Of a stretch of 64,000 bases of DNA, positions 36,330 through 46,959 are shown piece after piece. Each line of letters begins with the position of its first letter. The first letter of the stretch is position 1. A program made the translations under genes and the position numbers. Below the pieces are notes generated by a model. That model ran no database searches and had not been told where the DNA came from. It saw only the letters and a list, made by a program, of their open reading frames with translations. The stretch is from NCBI GenBank assembly GCA_963809385.1, contig CAWEJL010000007.1:1-64000 (forward strand), written 5' to 3'. Origin of the DNA: JAKAIY01 sp963809385. GTDB taxonomy: Bacteria; Chloroflexota; Ktedonobacteria; Ktedonobacterales; JADMIN01.

Positions 36330-37664
36330 GTGACACTGACACCGGAGGCGCTGCCGATCAGGGGCTCCGCGAGCGCCCCAGCGGTCACACTGGAGCCGCG
36401 CCCCGAGCGCCGGCTGATTCCGCATCAGCCGAGCTATCGCACGGTAGACTTTCAGATTCAGGTCGCTATGCCGCCATCGGAGGCGCAAGCCAGTCGCACA
36501 CCAATCACGCTCGCGCTGGTGATTGACCGTAGCGGCTCGATGTCGGGCGATAAGATCGTTACCGCGAAGCGCGCCGCGCAGGCGGTTCTCGACCGGCTCG
36601 ATGAGCGCGACACCGCCGCCGTTGTGGTCTTCGATGACCAAATTGATACGCTGCAGTCCGCCGCGTCCGTGACACCAGAGATAAAGACTGCCGTTCGGGC
36701 CGCGCTGGCGAAGACCCACGCGCGAGGCTCGACCGCGCTGCATGAGGGATGGCTGACTGGATGCCAGGCGATCACCGCTGCGGCGGAAGGCGCCGGCCAG
36801 CAAGGCGTCGCGCGGTGCTTTCTGCTGACTGACGGCCTGGCGAACGTTGGTGTACAGGAACCAGAGCGCATCGCCACTGACGCGGCTGGCATCCGCCGCA
36901 ACACGGGCATCGGGACCAGCACATTTGGCGTCGGGCTCGACTACGCGGAGGAGCTGCTAGGGCCAATGGCGGAGGCGGGAGGCGGCAGCTTCCACCACCT
37001 GCGCACGGCCTCCGAGATCGCCAACACCTTCATCGGTGAATTGGGCGAGCTCCTCGCCACAGCGGCCGCCAACGCGCGGCTGGAGCTAGAGGTCGAGTCA
37101 GGCGTCTCCGTTGATATCGTCAGCTTGTACGCGGCCAGCCATGACGCTGACAATCCTATGCGCTGGACTGTCTCGCTTGGTGACCTCATCAGCGGCGAAG
37201 ACCGTCACGTCATGCTGCGTTTCGGCTTTGGCGACGCTCCGCGACGGGAAGATCAGGCGGTTCGCGCGCGGCTGGTCTGGACCGCGGCGGGCGCCGAGCG
37301 CCACACGGACTGGGCGACGCTGCGCTTCACGTATGCGAGCGATGCGGAGTGTGTGGCGGAATCGCCCGATGAGCGCGTCATCCACCAGGCGGGCGAGGGG
37401 ATGTCCGATCGTGTCCAGCGCGACGCGCTCTTGATGAGCAAGCGCGGAGACCTGGCGGGCGCGAATTTGGCCCTCGTCGAGGCGCGCCAGGCTCTGAGCG
37501 CATTCCGGTCGGATGATCCATCGCTGCAAACCGAGCTCGATGCGATCGAGCGCCTCTCCGCTGAGCTCGCGCATGGGCCGCTTGCCTCAGCGCCCTCGAA
37601 GGAAGCCTATTTCATGCGGCAAGCCAGGAGCCGGGGGAAGCGCGATCTGCGCGGAGACTCTTAA
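36330..37664 (+). CDS. von Willebrand factor A-domain protein
   Basis: 444 residues. N-terminal beta region, VWA domain at about 60-235 with a complete MIDAS: DRSGS in ALVIDRSGSMSG (about 67-71), Thr in ARGSTALHEG and Asp in LLTDGLANVG. Then a beta-sandwich half (about 240-350) and a C-terminal helical region. No signal peptide or membrane span, so a cytoplasmic metal-dependent scaffold. The good ribosome-binding site GAGGAGG (36311-36317) best fits an ATG at 36326, which is in another frame (66 codons); the VWA frame's first start is GTG 36330. A frameshift at the extreme 5' end or GTG initiation would both explain this. Confidence 0.85.
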   Translation: MTLTPEALPIRGSASAPAVTLEPRPERRLIPHQPSYRTVDFQIQVAMPPSEAQASRTPITLALVIDRSGSMSGDKIVTAKRAAQAVLDRLDERDTAAVVVFDDQIDTLQSAASVTPEIKTAVRAALAKTHARGSTALHEGWLTGCQAITAAAEGAGQQGVARCFLLTDGLANVGVQEPERIATDAAGIRRNTGIGTSTFGVGLDYAEELLGPMAEAGGGSFHHLRTASEIANTFIGELGELLATAAANARLELEVESGVSVDIVSLYAASHDADNPMRWTVSLGDLISGEDRHVMLRFGFGDAPRREDQAVRARLVWTAAGAERHTDWATLRFTYASDAECVAESPDERVIHQAGEGMSDRVQRDALLMSKRGDLAGANLALVEARQALSAFRSDDPSLQTELDAIERLSAELAHGPLASAPSKEAYFMRQARSRGKRDLRGDS

Positions 37665-37698
37665 CCTTCGTCGCGTTTCGGCAGAGGCAGCATAGTGA

Positions 37699-37752
37699 AT
37701 AGCGTAGAGAAGGCCCTCCTGTCCACTGACGGGAGGGCCTTCTCTACGCTAT
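37699..37752. terminator. Bidirectional terminator between VWA gene and ftsH
   Basis: A perfect 21-bp stem (37699-37719 with 37732-37752; core AGCGTAGAGAAGGCCCTCC) and a 12-base loop between the two convergent genes. No long T run on either side, but the stem is very stable. Confidence 0.8.
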
Positions 37753-37764
37753 GGTCCAGCAGGT

Positions 37765-39729
<1,965 letters not shown>

Positions 39730-40055
39730 GCGTGTGGCCTCCATCACTCAGTGCATTCGTCGCCGCGCGAGCGCTCTACCGACTCGCGTGGCGGGTTTGG
39801 GAACAGACGTGGGCGGCGCTGGCGCGCGCCACACTGGATGCGCACACGCGCCATGATGAGGCGCCATCGTAGCGGCTCACCGGCCCCAGCCAACACGTTC
39901 GTGCGCGGGGTCGCGCGGGCCGCCACGCCGCCTCATCGCGGCGCGCATGTAGTCCATATGTCGTATCGTCTACGTTGATCTACTCTACTACGTTTCTTAT
40001 GTGAATAGTTTGTACGTAGGACTCCAGGCGTGGCAGGCGGCGAAGCGTCGCGCTG
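39730..40055. other. Intergenic region between ABC-F and ftsH genes
   Basis: About 325 bp carrying the ftsH promoter side on the minus strand. The left half is GC-rich; 39960-40020 is unusually AT-rich for this window. No RNA gene, hairpin terminator or supportable ORF was seen. Confidence 0.5.
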
Positions 40056-41789
40056 CTATATCTTGGAGACCTGGGCGAGGCTGCCCTCATCGAAGTAGCG
40101 CAGCGCGCCGACTGACAGCGGCAGCGCCAGATCGGGCTCCAGGTCCTCGACGAACTCGGTATCGTGGCTGACGATCACCAGTGTTCCCTTGAAGCCGCGC
40201 AGCGCCTCGCCCACCTGCTCGCGCGACTGCGGGTCGAGGTTATTGGTTGGCTCGTCGAGCAGCAGCGTATTGTAGCCGCCGACCATCAGCGTCGCCAGCG
40301 CCAGTCGCGTCTTCTCTCCGCCGGAGAGTGACTTGACCGGTTGGAACGCCTGCTCGCCACTGAAGAGGAAGCGGCCCAGGATCGAGCGCAGCTTGCCGTC
40401 GCCGGGCAGATCACCGCCGCGCTTCGGCGCTTCCGCTGAAGCCAGCCGCATCTCCTCCAGCAGCGTCGCGCCACCGTGCAGTGACTCGTGCTCCTGCGCG
40501 TAGTAGCCGAGGTCCACCATTGGCCCAAGCTCGACGCTTCCGCGCGTTGGCTGCAGCACACCGGCCAACGTCTTGAGCAGGGTCGTCTTGCCCGCGCCAT
40601 TGCGACCGATCACCACCAGCCGCTTGCCACGCTCCAGCTCGAACGTCAGATCCTGGAAGACGGGCGCGCCGCCGTAGCTCTTGGCCAGATCCTCGACGCG
40701 GAAGACGATCCGCCCGCTTGGCCGCGCGATGGGAAGCTGGAAGGTCAGCTTGCGCTGGCGCCGGGGCAGCGCCGCCGCATCGGGAAGATTCTCGCGCAGC
40801 CGCTCGATGCGATGGTCCAGCACCTTGGCCTTGCGCGCCATCTTTTCGGTCTTGCCACGCGCCCAGTCCGCCTGCGTCTTGAGCTGCGTGATCTTCAGCT
40901 GCTGGCGCTCCGTCTCGGCCACCGCGCGCTCTTCCGCCGCGTCGCGCTGGCGCAGATAGGAGCTATAGTTGCCGTGGTACGCCGTCAGCGTTTGCGAGCC
41001 CGCGTCCAGGTGCAGCACGCGCGTGATCGCCTTGTCGAGCAAGACGAGATCGTGCGAGATGAGCAGCGTCGCTCCCTCGTAGCGCGCGAGGTAATCCATC
41101 AGCCAGAGCGTCGCCGGGCCGTCCAGGTGGTTGGTCGGCTCGTCCAGCAGCAGCAGATCGTTGGTGGCGAAGAGTGTCCGCGCCAGCGCCAGGCGCGTCT
41201 TCTGGCCGCCGGAAAGCCCGGTGACGGCCCGCTCCAGCTCAACATCGCCCAGGCCAAGCCCCTGCAGCAGCTCGCCCATCTCATATTCGGCGGCGTAGCC
41301 GCCTGACCGCTGGAACTCTTCCTCTAGCTCGCCGTAGCGCCAGAGCAGCGTATCCAGCGCGCTGGCCTGCCCCTTCTGTCCCTTGCGGGCGGGACCCGCT
41401 GGGGTGGCGAGCGCCGCGCCGGAGGTTTCCGCCGCCGTCGCTTCGGCCAGCTGGGCCTCCAGCGTCCGCAGCCGCGCGCTCAATCGGGCCAGGTCGCGGC
41501 CCGCCAGCATCACGTCACGCACGGTCACTGGCGCGTCGCTATTCGCCGCCCCAGCCTCCAGCAGGTCGTCGGCCAGCCGCTCCTGCCCCAGATAGCCCAT
41601 GCGCCGGGGCCGGGTAATCAGCCCCGCATCGGGGTCTACCGCGCCGCGCAGCGCGTGCAGCAGCGTCGTCTTGCCCGCGCCATTGACGCCGACGATGCCG
41701 ACCTTGTCGCCTTTATTGATCAGAAACGAGGCGTCACGCAGCAGCGTGCGCCCTCCACGGCTCAGCGTGAGCCGCTTTACATCCAGCAT
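40056..41789 (-). CDS. ABC-F family ATPase
   Basis: Soluble duplicated ABC ATPase of 577 residues without membrane domain, the layout of translation-factor/ribosome-protection ABC-F proteins. First domain: Walker A GVNGAGKTTLL (about 34-44), signature LSGGQKTRLALART, Walker B LLLLDEPTNHLD. The 70-residue charged linker (AVAETERQQLKITQLKTQADW...) is the P-site tRNA interaction motif. Second domain: GRNGAGKTTLL, LSGGEKTRLALATL and LLLDEPTNNLDP. No acetylated C-terminal extension. Closest to housekeeping Uup/YbiT-like types by length; antibiotic resistance cannot be inferred. Confidence 0.92.
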   Translation of the reverse strand: MLDVKRLTLSRGGRTLLRDASFLINKGDKVGIVGVNGAGKTTLLHALRGAVDPDAGLITRPRRMGYLGQERLADDLLEAGAANSDAPVTVRDVMLAGRDLARLSARLRTLEAQLAEATAAETSGAALATPAGPARKGQKGQASALDTLLWRYGELEEEFQRSGGYAAEYEMGELLQGLGLGDVELERAVTGLSGGQKTRLALARTLFATNDLLLLDEPTNHLDGPATLWLMDYLARYEGATLLISHDLVLLDKAITRVLHLDAGSQTLTAYHGNYSSYLRQRDAAEERAVAETERQQLKITQLKTQADWARGKTEKMARKAKVLDHRIERLRENLPDAAALPRRQRKLTFQLPIARPSGRIVFRVEDLAKSYGGAPVFQDLTFELERGKRLVVIGRNGAGKTTLLKTLAGVLQPTRGSVELGPMVDLGYYAQEHESLHGGATLLEEMRLASAEAPKRGGDLPGDGKLRSILGRFLFSGEQAFQPVKSLSGGEKTRLALATLMVGGYNTLLLDEPTNNLDPQSREQVGEALRGFKGTLVIVSHDTEFVEDLEPDLALPLSVGALRYFDEGSLAQVSKI

Positions 41790-42162
41790 GGTTGTATGAA
41801 CCTCTCCGAAACAGCCCCGGAAGATGACCTAATGAGAAGTGCGGGGCAAACAGTGACGCGGGTATGGGAGAGGAGTCCGCCGGTACCGGGCCGGGAGCGC
41901 GCGCGCCGGGCTGTCAGCATGCGACAGGCGGCGGGCGGAGGCTCGGTGTGGTAGGTCGCGCTGAGGGGAAAGCGGATCGTCGCTTTCACCGCACGCTTGC
42001 TACAGGGCAGACTCCACCCCTGGCTTAGGGGCGAGGCGCGCTGAGTAGCAGCGAGCGGTACAACATCAGCGATACGATCCTCTCATGTTCTGAGCTAATG
42101 AGGAAGGGCGCGAGCCACGCTGGCTCACCGCAAGGTATCGTATCGCGCTCAGGCGTATTCCG
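41790..42162. other. Intergenic region with nested inverted repeats downstream of scpA
   Basis: No gene. 42069-42078 GCGATACGAT pairs with 42137-42146 ATCGTATCGC, enclosing a hairpin GAGCCA-cgc-TGGCTC (42112-42126); a small hairpin CCCCTGGCTTAGGGG lies near 42016-42031. The set lies past the scpA stop on the minus strand and could terminate it, but lacks a T tract. Confidence 0.5.
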
Positions 42163-43134
42163 TCAAGCGCCATGACCCGAAGCCTCACGCCGCCTACGTC
42201 GCGCGCGTGGCTCTGGCGTGACTGGTGTGGGGTCGAACTCGCTGACGGCGGGCGCCTCAGCCGCCGCGTCCCCAGCCTCGCCGGCGCGCAGCCGCGAGCG
42301 GGGACCTGGCGCTATCTCGACTGGCCCGAAGAGCGCCTCCTGCGTCACGTCCAGCCGCCCCTGGTGCCAAAGCTCCAATACGGCGAGGAAGGTGACCACC
42401 ACCGCGAAGCGCGAGGTGGCCGTTAGCAGCGCCTCCTCCAGCGTCACGCGACCGCGTACAGCCAGCAGCGCTTCGAGCTCCTCGATCTTCTCAGCCACCG
42501 TGACTAGCGGCAGCGGGAGCTGCTCCGGCTGGGAGAACTGTTGCTCGGTCAGCACGCGCTTGAAGACCGCCGCCAGCGCGTTGATATTCAGGCCCACCAG
42601 CTTCGGCGGCGCCCAGGTCAGCATCAGCTCCGGGTCTACCAGCCGCGCCGCCCGCGTGTAGGATTGCAAGCCCGCCAGCTCGCGCGCCCGCAGCGCCCGC
42701 GCGATCTCGCGCGCCAGCTGGTACTCCCGCAGCCGCTGCGCCAGGACCTCCGCGTCGTCCAGCGGATCATCGTCCTCGTCCTCGCTCTGCTTCGGTTGCC
42801 GGGGCAGCAGGCTGCGCGACTTGATCAGCAGCAGCCGCGCCGCCATCGCCACGAAATCCGCCAGGCGTGGCAGCGGCGGCTCATCCCACATCCGCAGGTA
42901 GGCGACGAACTGGCCGGTGACCGCTACCAGTGAGATCGTCGTAATCTCCAGCTGGTTCTTCTCGATCAGGTTGAGCAGCAGGTCCATTGGCCCATCGAAG
43001 CCCGGCAAGTGTATGGTATACGGCTCGACCTCTAGCTCAGGCTCGATGGCTCCTAGTGGCAGCGGCGCCTGGATGGGTCGCTCCGCAGTTCCGGCGTTGG
43101 AGGGCGCTACGCGCGCTTGCGCCGCTTTGCTCAT
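42163..43134 (-). CDS. scpA: Segregation and condensation protein A
   Basis: Kleisin subunit that bridges SMC heads in chromosome condensation, with ScpB. 323 residues. N-terminal kleisin part YTIHLPGFDGPMDLLLNLIEKNQLEITTISL (in pieces IHLPGFDGPMDLLL) is diagnostic; FVAMAARLLLIKSRSLLP follows; C-terminal winged helix VVTFLAVLELWHQGRLDVTQE. The N-terminal 35 residues and C-terminal 45 are extra and low complexity. Start at 43134 has GAGGGCGAGG upstream. scpB is not adjacent in this window, unlike most genomes. Confidence 0.93.
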   Translation of the reverse strand: MSKAAQARVAPSNAGTAERPIQAPLPLGAIEPELEVEPYTIHLPGFDGPMDLLLNLIEKNQLEITTISLVAVTGQFVAYLRMWDEPPLPRLADFVAMAARLLLIKSRSLLPRQPKQSEDEDDDPLDDAEVLAQRLREYQLAREIARALRARELAGLQSYTRAARLVDPELMLTWAPPKLVGLNINALAAVFKRVLTEQQFSQPEQLPLPLVTVAEKIEELEALLAVRGRVTLEEALLTATSRFAVVVTFLAVLELWHQGRLDVTQEALFGPVEIAPGPRSRLRAGEAGDAAAEAPAVSEFDPTPVTPEPRARRRRREASGHGA

Positions 43135-43333
43135 CGCCTCGCCCTCCGCCCACTCTGGCCGCTACCCTGCGACGCCGCGACCGTCACTCGCGGTCAATTC
43201 TCCCATTCTACGGACGGCGCGAACAAACGGTCAACTCGCCCGCCGCTTGGGTTAGCACAAGAGTCAGGGTGTGCGTGCGGAGGCATAGGGTCGCTGATAG
43301 GTCGGGTATACGGGAAAATGGCGCGAGAAGCCG

Positions 43334-43958
43334 CTACAGTCCCAGGATAGCCCGCTCGATGTTCTGGAGCAGCGAAGGATTCAGGTTGAGATAGGTCACC
43401 ATGCCCAGGATGATCGGAATCGCGATGAAGACGATGATGCAGAGCGTTTGCAGAAACACGGTGCGATTATAGAAGATCGAGAACCCCAAATCCTCCAAGG
43501 GGGAGCGCTGGCGCTTTATGAGGCCACCTCTCGCGCTGCCCTTCTTTTGTGGCAGATACACAGCCTCCCATTCCTGGGTGAAGATATTGGCGCCGATGGC
43601 CGCCATCGTCGGGATGCTTCCCCGTATCCTCCGCATCGCGCAACCAGACGTAGCGGTTCTTGATGAGCTGGTAGAGGTTGCCAGCGCCCTGGCGCCAGCG
43701 CACGGTGACGGCGACGCCGATCAGCGCGACACCAGCCGTCGCGATTCCGGGCGTCCAGATATCGAACCGGCTGGTGGCGATTTCATAGGCGTCGGCGGTG
43801 AGTAGCAGTGTCAGCATGGTGATGTAGAGGCTATCTATCTTTTGTCCGAGGTCTTTCATCGCGTGCAGATCTTCAATCGCCATGCGGTAGACATCAAAGA
43901 AATCACGTTGCGATGCGGCCTGTGACGGTGGAGATTGCCTATCTGGCATTGGATTCAT
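43334..43958 (-). pseudogene. Small membrane protein, RipA-like, one frameshift
   Basis: Two frames make one protein. The first from 43958 (MNPMPDRQSP...) has a helical N-terminus (FFDVYRMAIEDLHAMKDLGQKIDSL), one hydrophobic hairpin (about 45-80) and YQLIKNRYVWLRDAED; near 43605-43636 it shifts, and the other frame continues IGANIFTQEWEAVYLP, RQRSPLEDLGFSIFYNR and a C-terminal membrane span (IIVFIAIPIILGMVTYL). The layout resembles RipA-family octameric membrane proteins, with low confidence. No frame alone gives a complete protein. Function unknown. Confidence 0.65.
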
Positions 43959-44108
43959 GAGACCCTCGCGGCTTCACGCGCATGGGCATAGCAATTGTGG
44001 TTTTGGAGTGACACTGTGCGATTGCTTGCGATGATAGAGAATAGACGAACAGGGAGTGAATGTCAACGTCTGGCGCTCTTGTTTGTATTGAACAAGGCGC
44101 GGAAACAT

Positions 44109-44156
44109 GCGAACGGGCGGGCGCGCTTCAATTCAAAAGCCCGCCCGCCCGTTCGC
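44109..44156 (-). terminator. Hairpin downstream of the TPR membrane gene
   Basis: Stem GCGAACGGGCGGGC (44109-44122) with GCCCGCCCGTTCGC (44143-44156), 14 bp, loop about 20 bases containing TTTTGAATTGAA on the minus strand. It sits directly after the minus-strand stop at 44172. Confidence 0.65.
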
Positions 44157-44171
44157 GCGCAATAGCCGCCG

Positions 44172-45437
44172 CTAAGCCGCCGCCGCGCGTCTGCCGCCGC
44201 CATAGCGCGCCAGCAGCTGGGGCCAGCCCCAGGCCGCCACTGCCGCCAGGATAGCGCCGACCGCGCCAGCGATGGCGATCGTCACCGGCGTGAAGAGCGG
44301 TGGTGTCTTTCCAGTGATGAAGCCCATGATCAGCCGCTCCACCACGAGCGTCACGCCTGCGCCAATGATGAAGGCCGCCACGATCGCGGGAATCGCTGTC
44401 ACCCACTGTGCGCGGTCCGCAGGCAGGATGCTCCCCGTGAGCTGCCGCACGCTCGTCAGCGCCAGCACGAGCAGCAGGACGACCACCAGGCCCGAAGCTG
44501 TCCACTGTCCGGCGACCGGAATCAGCGAGACCAGGTAGAGGATGCCCACCACGACCGCCATGACCACGCCTAGCATCACGTACTGTCCACGGTCGCCGAA
44601 CAGGCCGGTGAAGACCATGTTGAGCGCCGCCAGCGGAGGCGCGAAGATTCCCCCGCGTCCGCCCTTGCGTTGCGCTGAGAGGTTCGCCTGGTACGAGTCG
44701 CGGAACTTGCGCTGGCGGAAGTAGACGCGCCCGCGCAGCGCCTCGGCCTGCGCGCCGCCCAGCAGCGGATTCGCCCGCTCCGCCGCCGCCAGCGCGGTCA
44801 GCGCCTCATCGTAGCGCTTCACTTCGACCAGCGAGGTCGCGCGGATGTATTCGGCCTGGGGTAGCTGCTTGTCGCGGTCGAAGCGGATCGCCGAATCCGC
44901 TGCCGTCACCGCTCCGGCGTAGTCCTTCTGGCTGCTCAGCGCCAGCGCCTTGATGAAATAGCCCGCCGGACCGCGCGGCTCCAGCTTGATCGCCTCGTCC
45001 GCCGTCACCAGCGCCTGACTGTCTTTCTTGTCGGCGATGTAGACCTCGGCCAGCTGCACTCGCGCCCGCGCTAGCTTCGGCGCGAGCTGCACCGCGCGCT
45101 CAGCCGCCGTGCGCGCTTCCTCTGGGACGCTGAAGCGCGCGGTCTGCAGGAGCGCGGCGGAGAGCGAGAGCTGCGCGTCGGGATTGTTCGGCGCGGCGCG
45201 GGTCGCCTTGCGCGCTTCCGTGACCGCCTCCTGCGCCTGGCGCATCTGGAGGAGTGTCTGCGAGAGCAGGATGCGCGCCGCCACGTCGTCAGGCCGCTGC
45301 TCCAGCCGCTTGCGGCAGATGCGCTCGGCCTCATCGGGCCGTCCCAGCGACAGCGCGTAGCGCGCTTTGCCCAGCGGCCCGCCGGGGATGACGGCCTGCG
45401 CGCCCTGGCCGCCGCCACGATAAGACATGCGATTCAT
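44172..45437 (-). CDS. TPR protein with C-terminal membrane domain
   Basis: 421 residues. N-terminal Gly/Gln tail, then about six TPR units (residues 30-270; e.g. LGRPDEAERICRKRLEQRPDD, PNNPDAQLSLSAALL), then four hydrophobic helices (about 290-410). The TPR array should face the cytoplasm as a protein-docking platform. Start MNRMSYRGG at 45437 has GGAAG about 10 bases upstream; the open frame before it lacks a start with a site. No recognisable enzymatic domain. Confidence 0.8.
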   Translation of the reverse strand: MNRMSYRGGGQGAQAVIPGGPLGKARYALSLGRPDEAERICRKRLEQRPDDVAARILLSQTLLQMRQAQEAVTEARKATRAAPNNPDAQLSLSAALLQTARFSVPEEARTAAERAVQLAPKLARARVQLAEVYIADKKDSQALVTADEAIKLEPRGPAGYFIKALALSSQKDYAGAVTAADSAIRFDRDKQLPQAEYIRATSLVEVKRYDEALTALAAAERANPLLGGAQAEALRGRVYFRQRKFRDSYQANLSAQRKGGRGGIFAPPLAALNMVFTGLFGDRGQYVMLGVVMAVVVGILYLVSLIPVAGQWTASGLVVVLLLVLALTSVRQLTGSILPADRAQWVTAIPAIVAAFIIGAGVTLVVERLIMGFITGKTPPLFTPVTIAIAGAVGAILAAVAAWGWPQLLARYGGGRRAAAA

Positions 45438-45559
45438 ATGCTGATAACTTCCGGTCTGTGTGATACTTCCACACTTCCACGCGCGACCGGCGCCAGCGGC
45501 GCGATCGGGCATGAGAGGAGGGGGCCAGCGCAGGTGTCGAGCGCGAATGCCATAGGGCT

Positions 45560-45565
45560 ATTATA
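45560..45565 (-). promoter_or_regulatory. Candidate -10 for the TPR membrane gene
   Basis: A perfect TATAAT on the minus strand, about 120 bp before the gene start. The -35 region (CTGTGG at a 16-bp spacing) is poor, so this is only a candidate. Confidence 0.45.
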
Positions 45566-45692
45566 CACCCGATAGCCGCGTCCACAGGCCTTTTCCCTGA
45601 CATCTGGCGCGATACCTGGCGCAAATACCACCACCCGCCATGCAAAAGCCATCGCTGGGAAACGCTCGTGGTGTTCTCCTGACGACCCCCTT

Positions 45693-45756
45693 GGTGGATA
45701 ACTACCGCTTGCGCGTGGAAAAGTAGGCCTCTTTGTGGAAAACTTGTTCTAGAACA
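45693..45756 (+). repeat. Phased GTGGAWAA motifs plus 12-bp palindrome
   Basis: GGTGGATAA (45693), CGTGGAAAA (45714) and TGTGGAAAA (45734) sit in the same orientation 21 and 20 bp apart, i.e. on one DNA face, each close to the DnaA-box consensus complement TGTGGATAA. The palindrome TGTTCTAGAACA (45745-45756) follows directly. It lies in the 577-bp gene-free stretch 45438-46014 between divergent genes, which otherwise shows nothing. Role unknown. Confidence 0.55.
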
Positions 45757-46014
45757 TTTGACCTGGACGCTGCGCCCAGCGCGGCCACATCGCGCCTATT
45801 GTCGAGGCGCCGGGTCTACCATTGGTAGCGGTCGCGGCGCGCGATGGCCAGCGCCACCACACCCAGCGCGCTGGGCGCCAGCGTCTCCCCTAGCGCCGCC
45901 CGCACGATCTCGACATGGGCGGGGACGATTGATACCGCTATCTCCCAGGAAATTGATATGATGGACGCGGTGGCGCGGATGCGCCAAGAAAATTCCCCCA
46001 TGAAAGGCGCGCGC

Positions 46015-46803
46015 ATGTCGAATGATACCCTGACCGTCACGCTGATTGGCGGCCCAACCGCGCTACTGGAAGTCGCGGGCTTGCGGCTGCTCACCGATCC
46101 CACCTTCAGCCCTCCCGGCGCGTATCCATCGGGGGCGGTCACGCTGACGAAACTGGCCGGCCCGGCCATTCCGCCGGAGGCCCTGGGGAGTGTTGACGCC
46201 GTGCTGCTCAGCCACGACCAGCACGCGGATAACCTCGATCCCGCGGGGCGGGCGTTTCTCGCCTCCGCGCGCCATGCGCTCACGACCGTCGCCGGCGCGG
46301 AACGGCTCGCTGACTCGTTTGACGGCATCGAGGGGCTTGCGCCCTGGGAGACGCACGATCTGGTTAGCGCGTCGGGCCATGTGGCTCACGTCACGGCCAC
46401 GCCCGCGCGTCACGGCCCGGCGGGCATCGAGCCCATCACCGGCGAGGTGATCGGATTTGTGTTGACCTTCGATGACCAGCGGGACCGCGCGATCTATATC
46501 ACAGGTGACACGGTCTGGTATGAGGGAGTGGCGGAGGTGGCGAAGCGCTTTGATGTGAGCGTCGTCCTGGCCTTTACCGGCGCGGCGCAGACGCGCGGCC
46601 CCATCAGCCTGACGATGACGGCGGATGACGCCGTCGAGACCGCGCGGGCTTTTCCGCACGCGACGATTGTGGCTGTCCATCATCAAGGCTGGGCGCACTT
46701 CACCCAGAGCCAGGACGATGTCATCCAGGCGTTTGCGGCGGCTGGTCTCTCAGACCGTCTCCACCCGCTCGCGCTGGGCGTTGCGACGACTTTGAATCGT
46801 TAG
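46015..46803 (+). CDS. MBL-fold hydrolase, UlaG-like
   Basis: 262 residues. The start TLIGGPTALLEVAGLRLLTDPTF and the zinc motif LLSHDQHADNLD (about 57-68; His-x-x-His-x-Asp) match the L-ascorbate-6-phosphate-lactonase-like branch; later ligands are His in TPARHGP and Asp in YITGDTVWY, with a final His in VAVHHQGWAHF. Substrate unknown. I chose 46015 because AAAGG lies eight to nine bases upstream; 46000 (MKGARMSN) and an open frame back to 45844 are alternatives. It lies about 260 bp past the phased-motif region. Confidence 0.85.
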   Translation: MSNDTLTVTLIGGPTALLEVAGLRLLTDPTFSPPGAYPSGAVTLTKLAGPAIPPEALGSVDAVLLSHDQHADNLDPAGRAFLASARHALTTVAGAERLADSFDGIEGLAPWETHDLVSASGHVAHVTATPARHGPAGIEPITGEVIGFVLTFDDQRDRAIYITGDTVWYEGVAEVAKRFDVSVVLAFTGAAQTRGPISLTMTADDAVETARAFPHATIVAVHHQGWAHFTQSQDDVIQAFAAAGLSDRLHPLALGVATTLNR

Positions 46804-46959
46804 AGGCGGTGGGCCTGACCCCGGCTCCGCATTTTTCTGGAGCGATGCGAGACGGCGATTCTCCACGTGATACGATGCTTCGTAGATGTGGCGCCGCAAC
46901 CTGAGGCGGACGATCGCACCGGCGAGAATCCCCTTCAGCCAGCCAGCAAAGGAGCTCGC

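Noticed and set aside
36326..36526. 66-codon ORF starting at the best Shine-Dalgarno before the VWA gene
   Set aside because: It has no conserved features and is fully inside the VWA gene; listed only as a possible attenuating start.
45693..45756. Possible replication origin
   Set aside because: DnaA-box-like motifs are present, but dnaA, dnaN, gidA or an AT-rich unwinding element are not nearby, and only one box matches the consensus closely.
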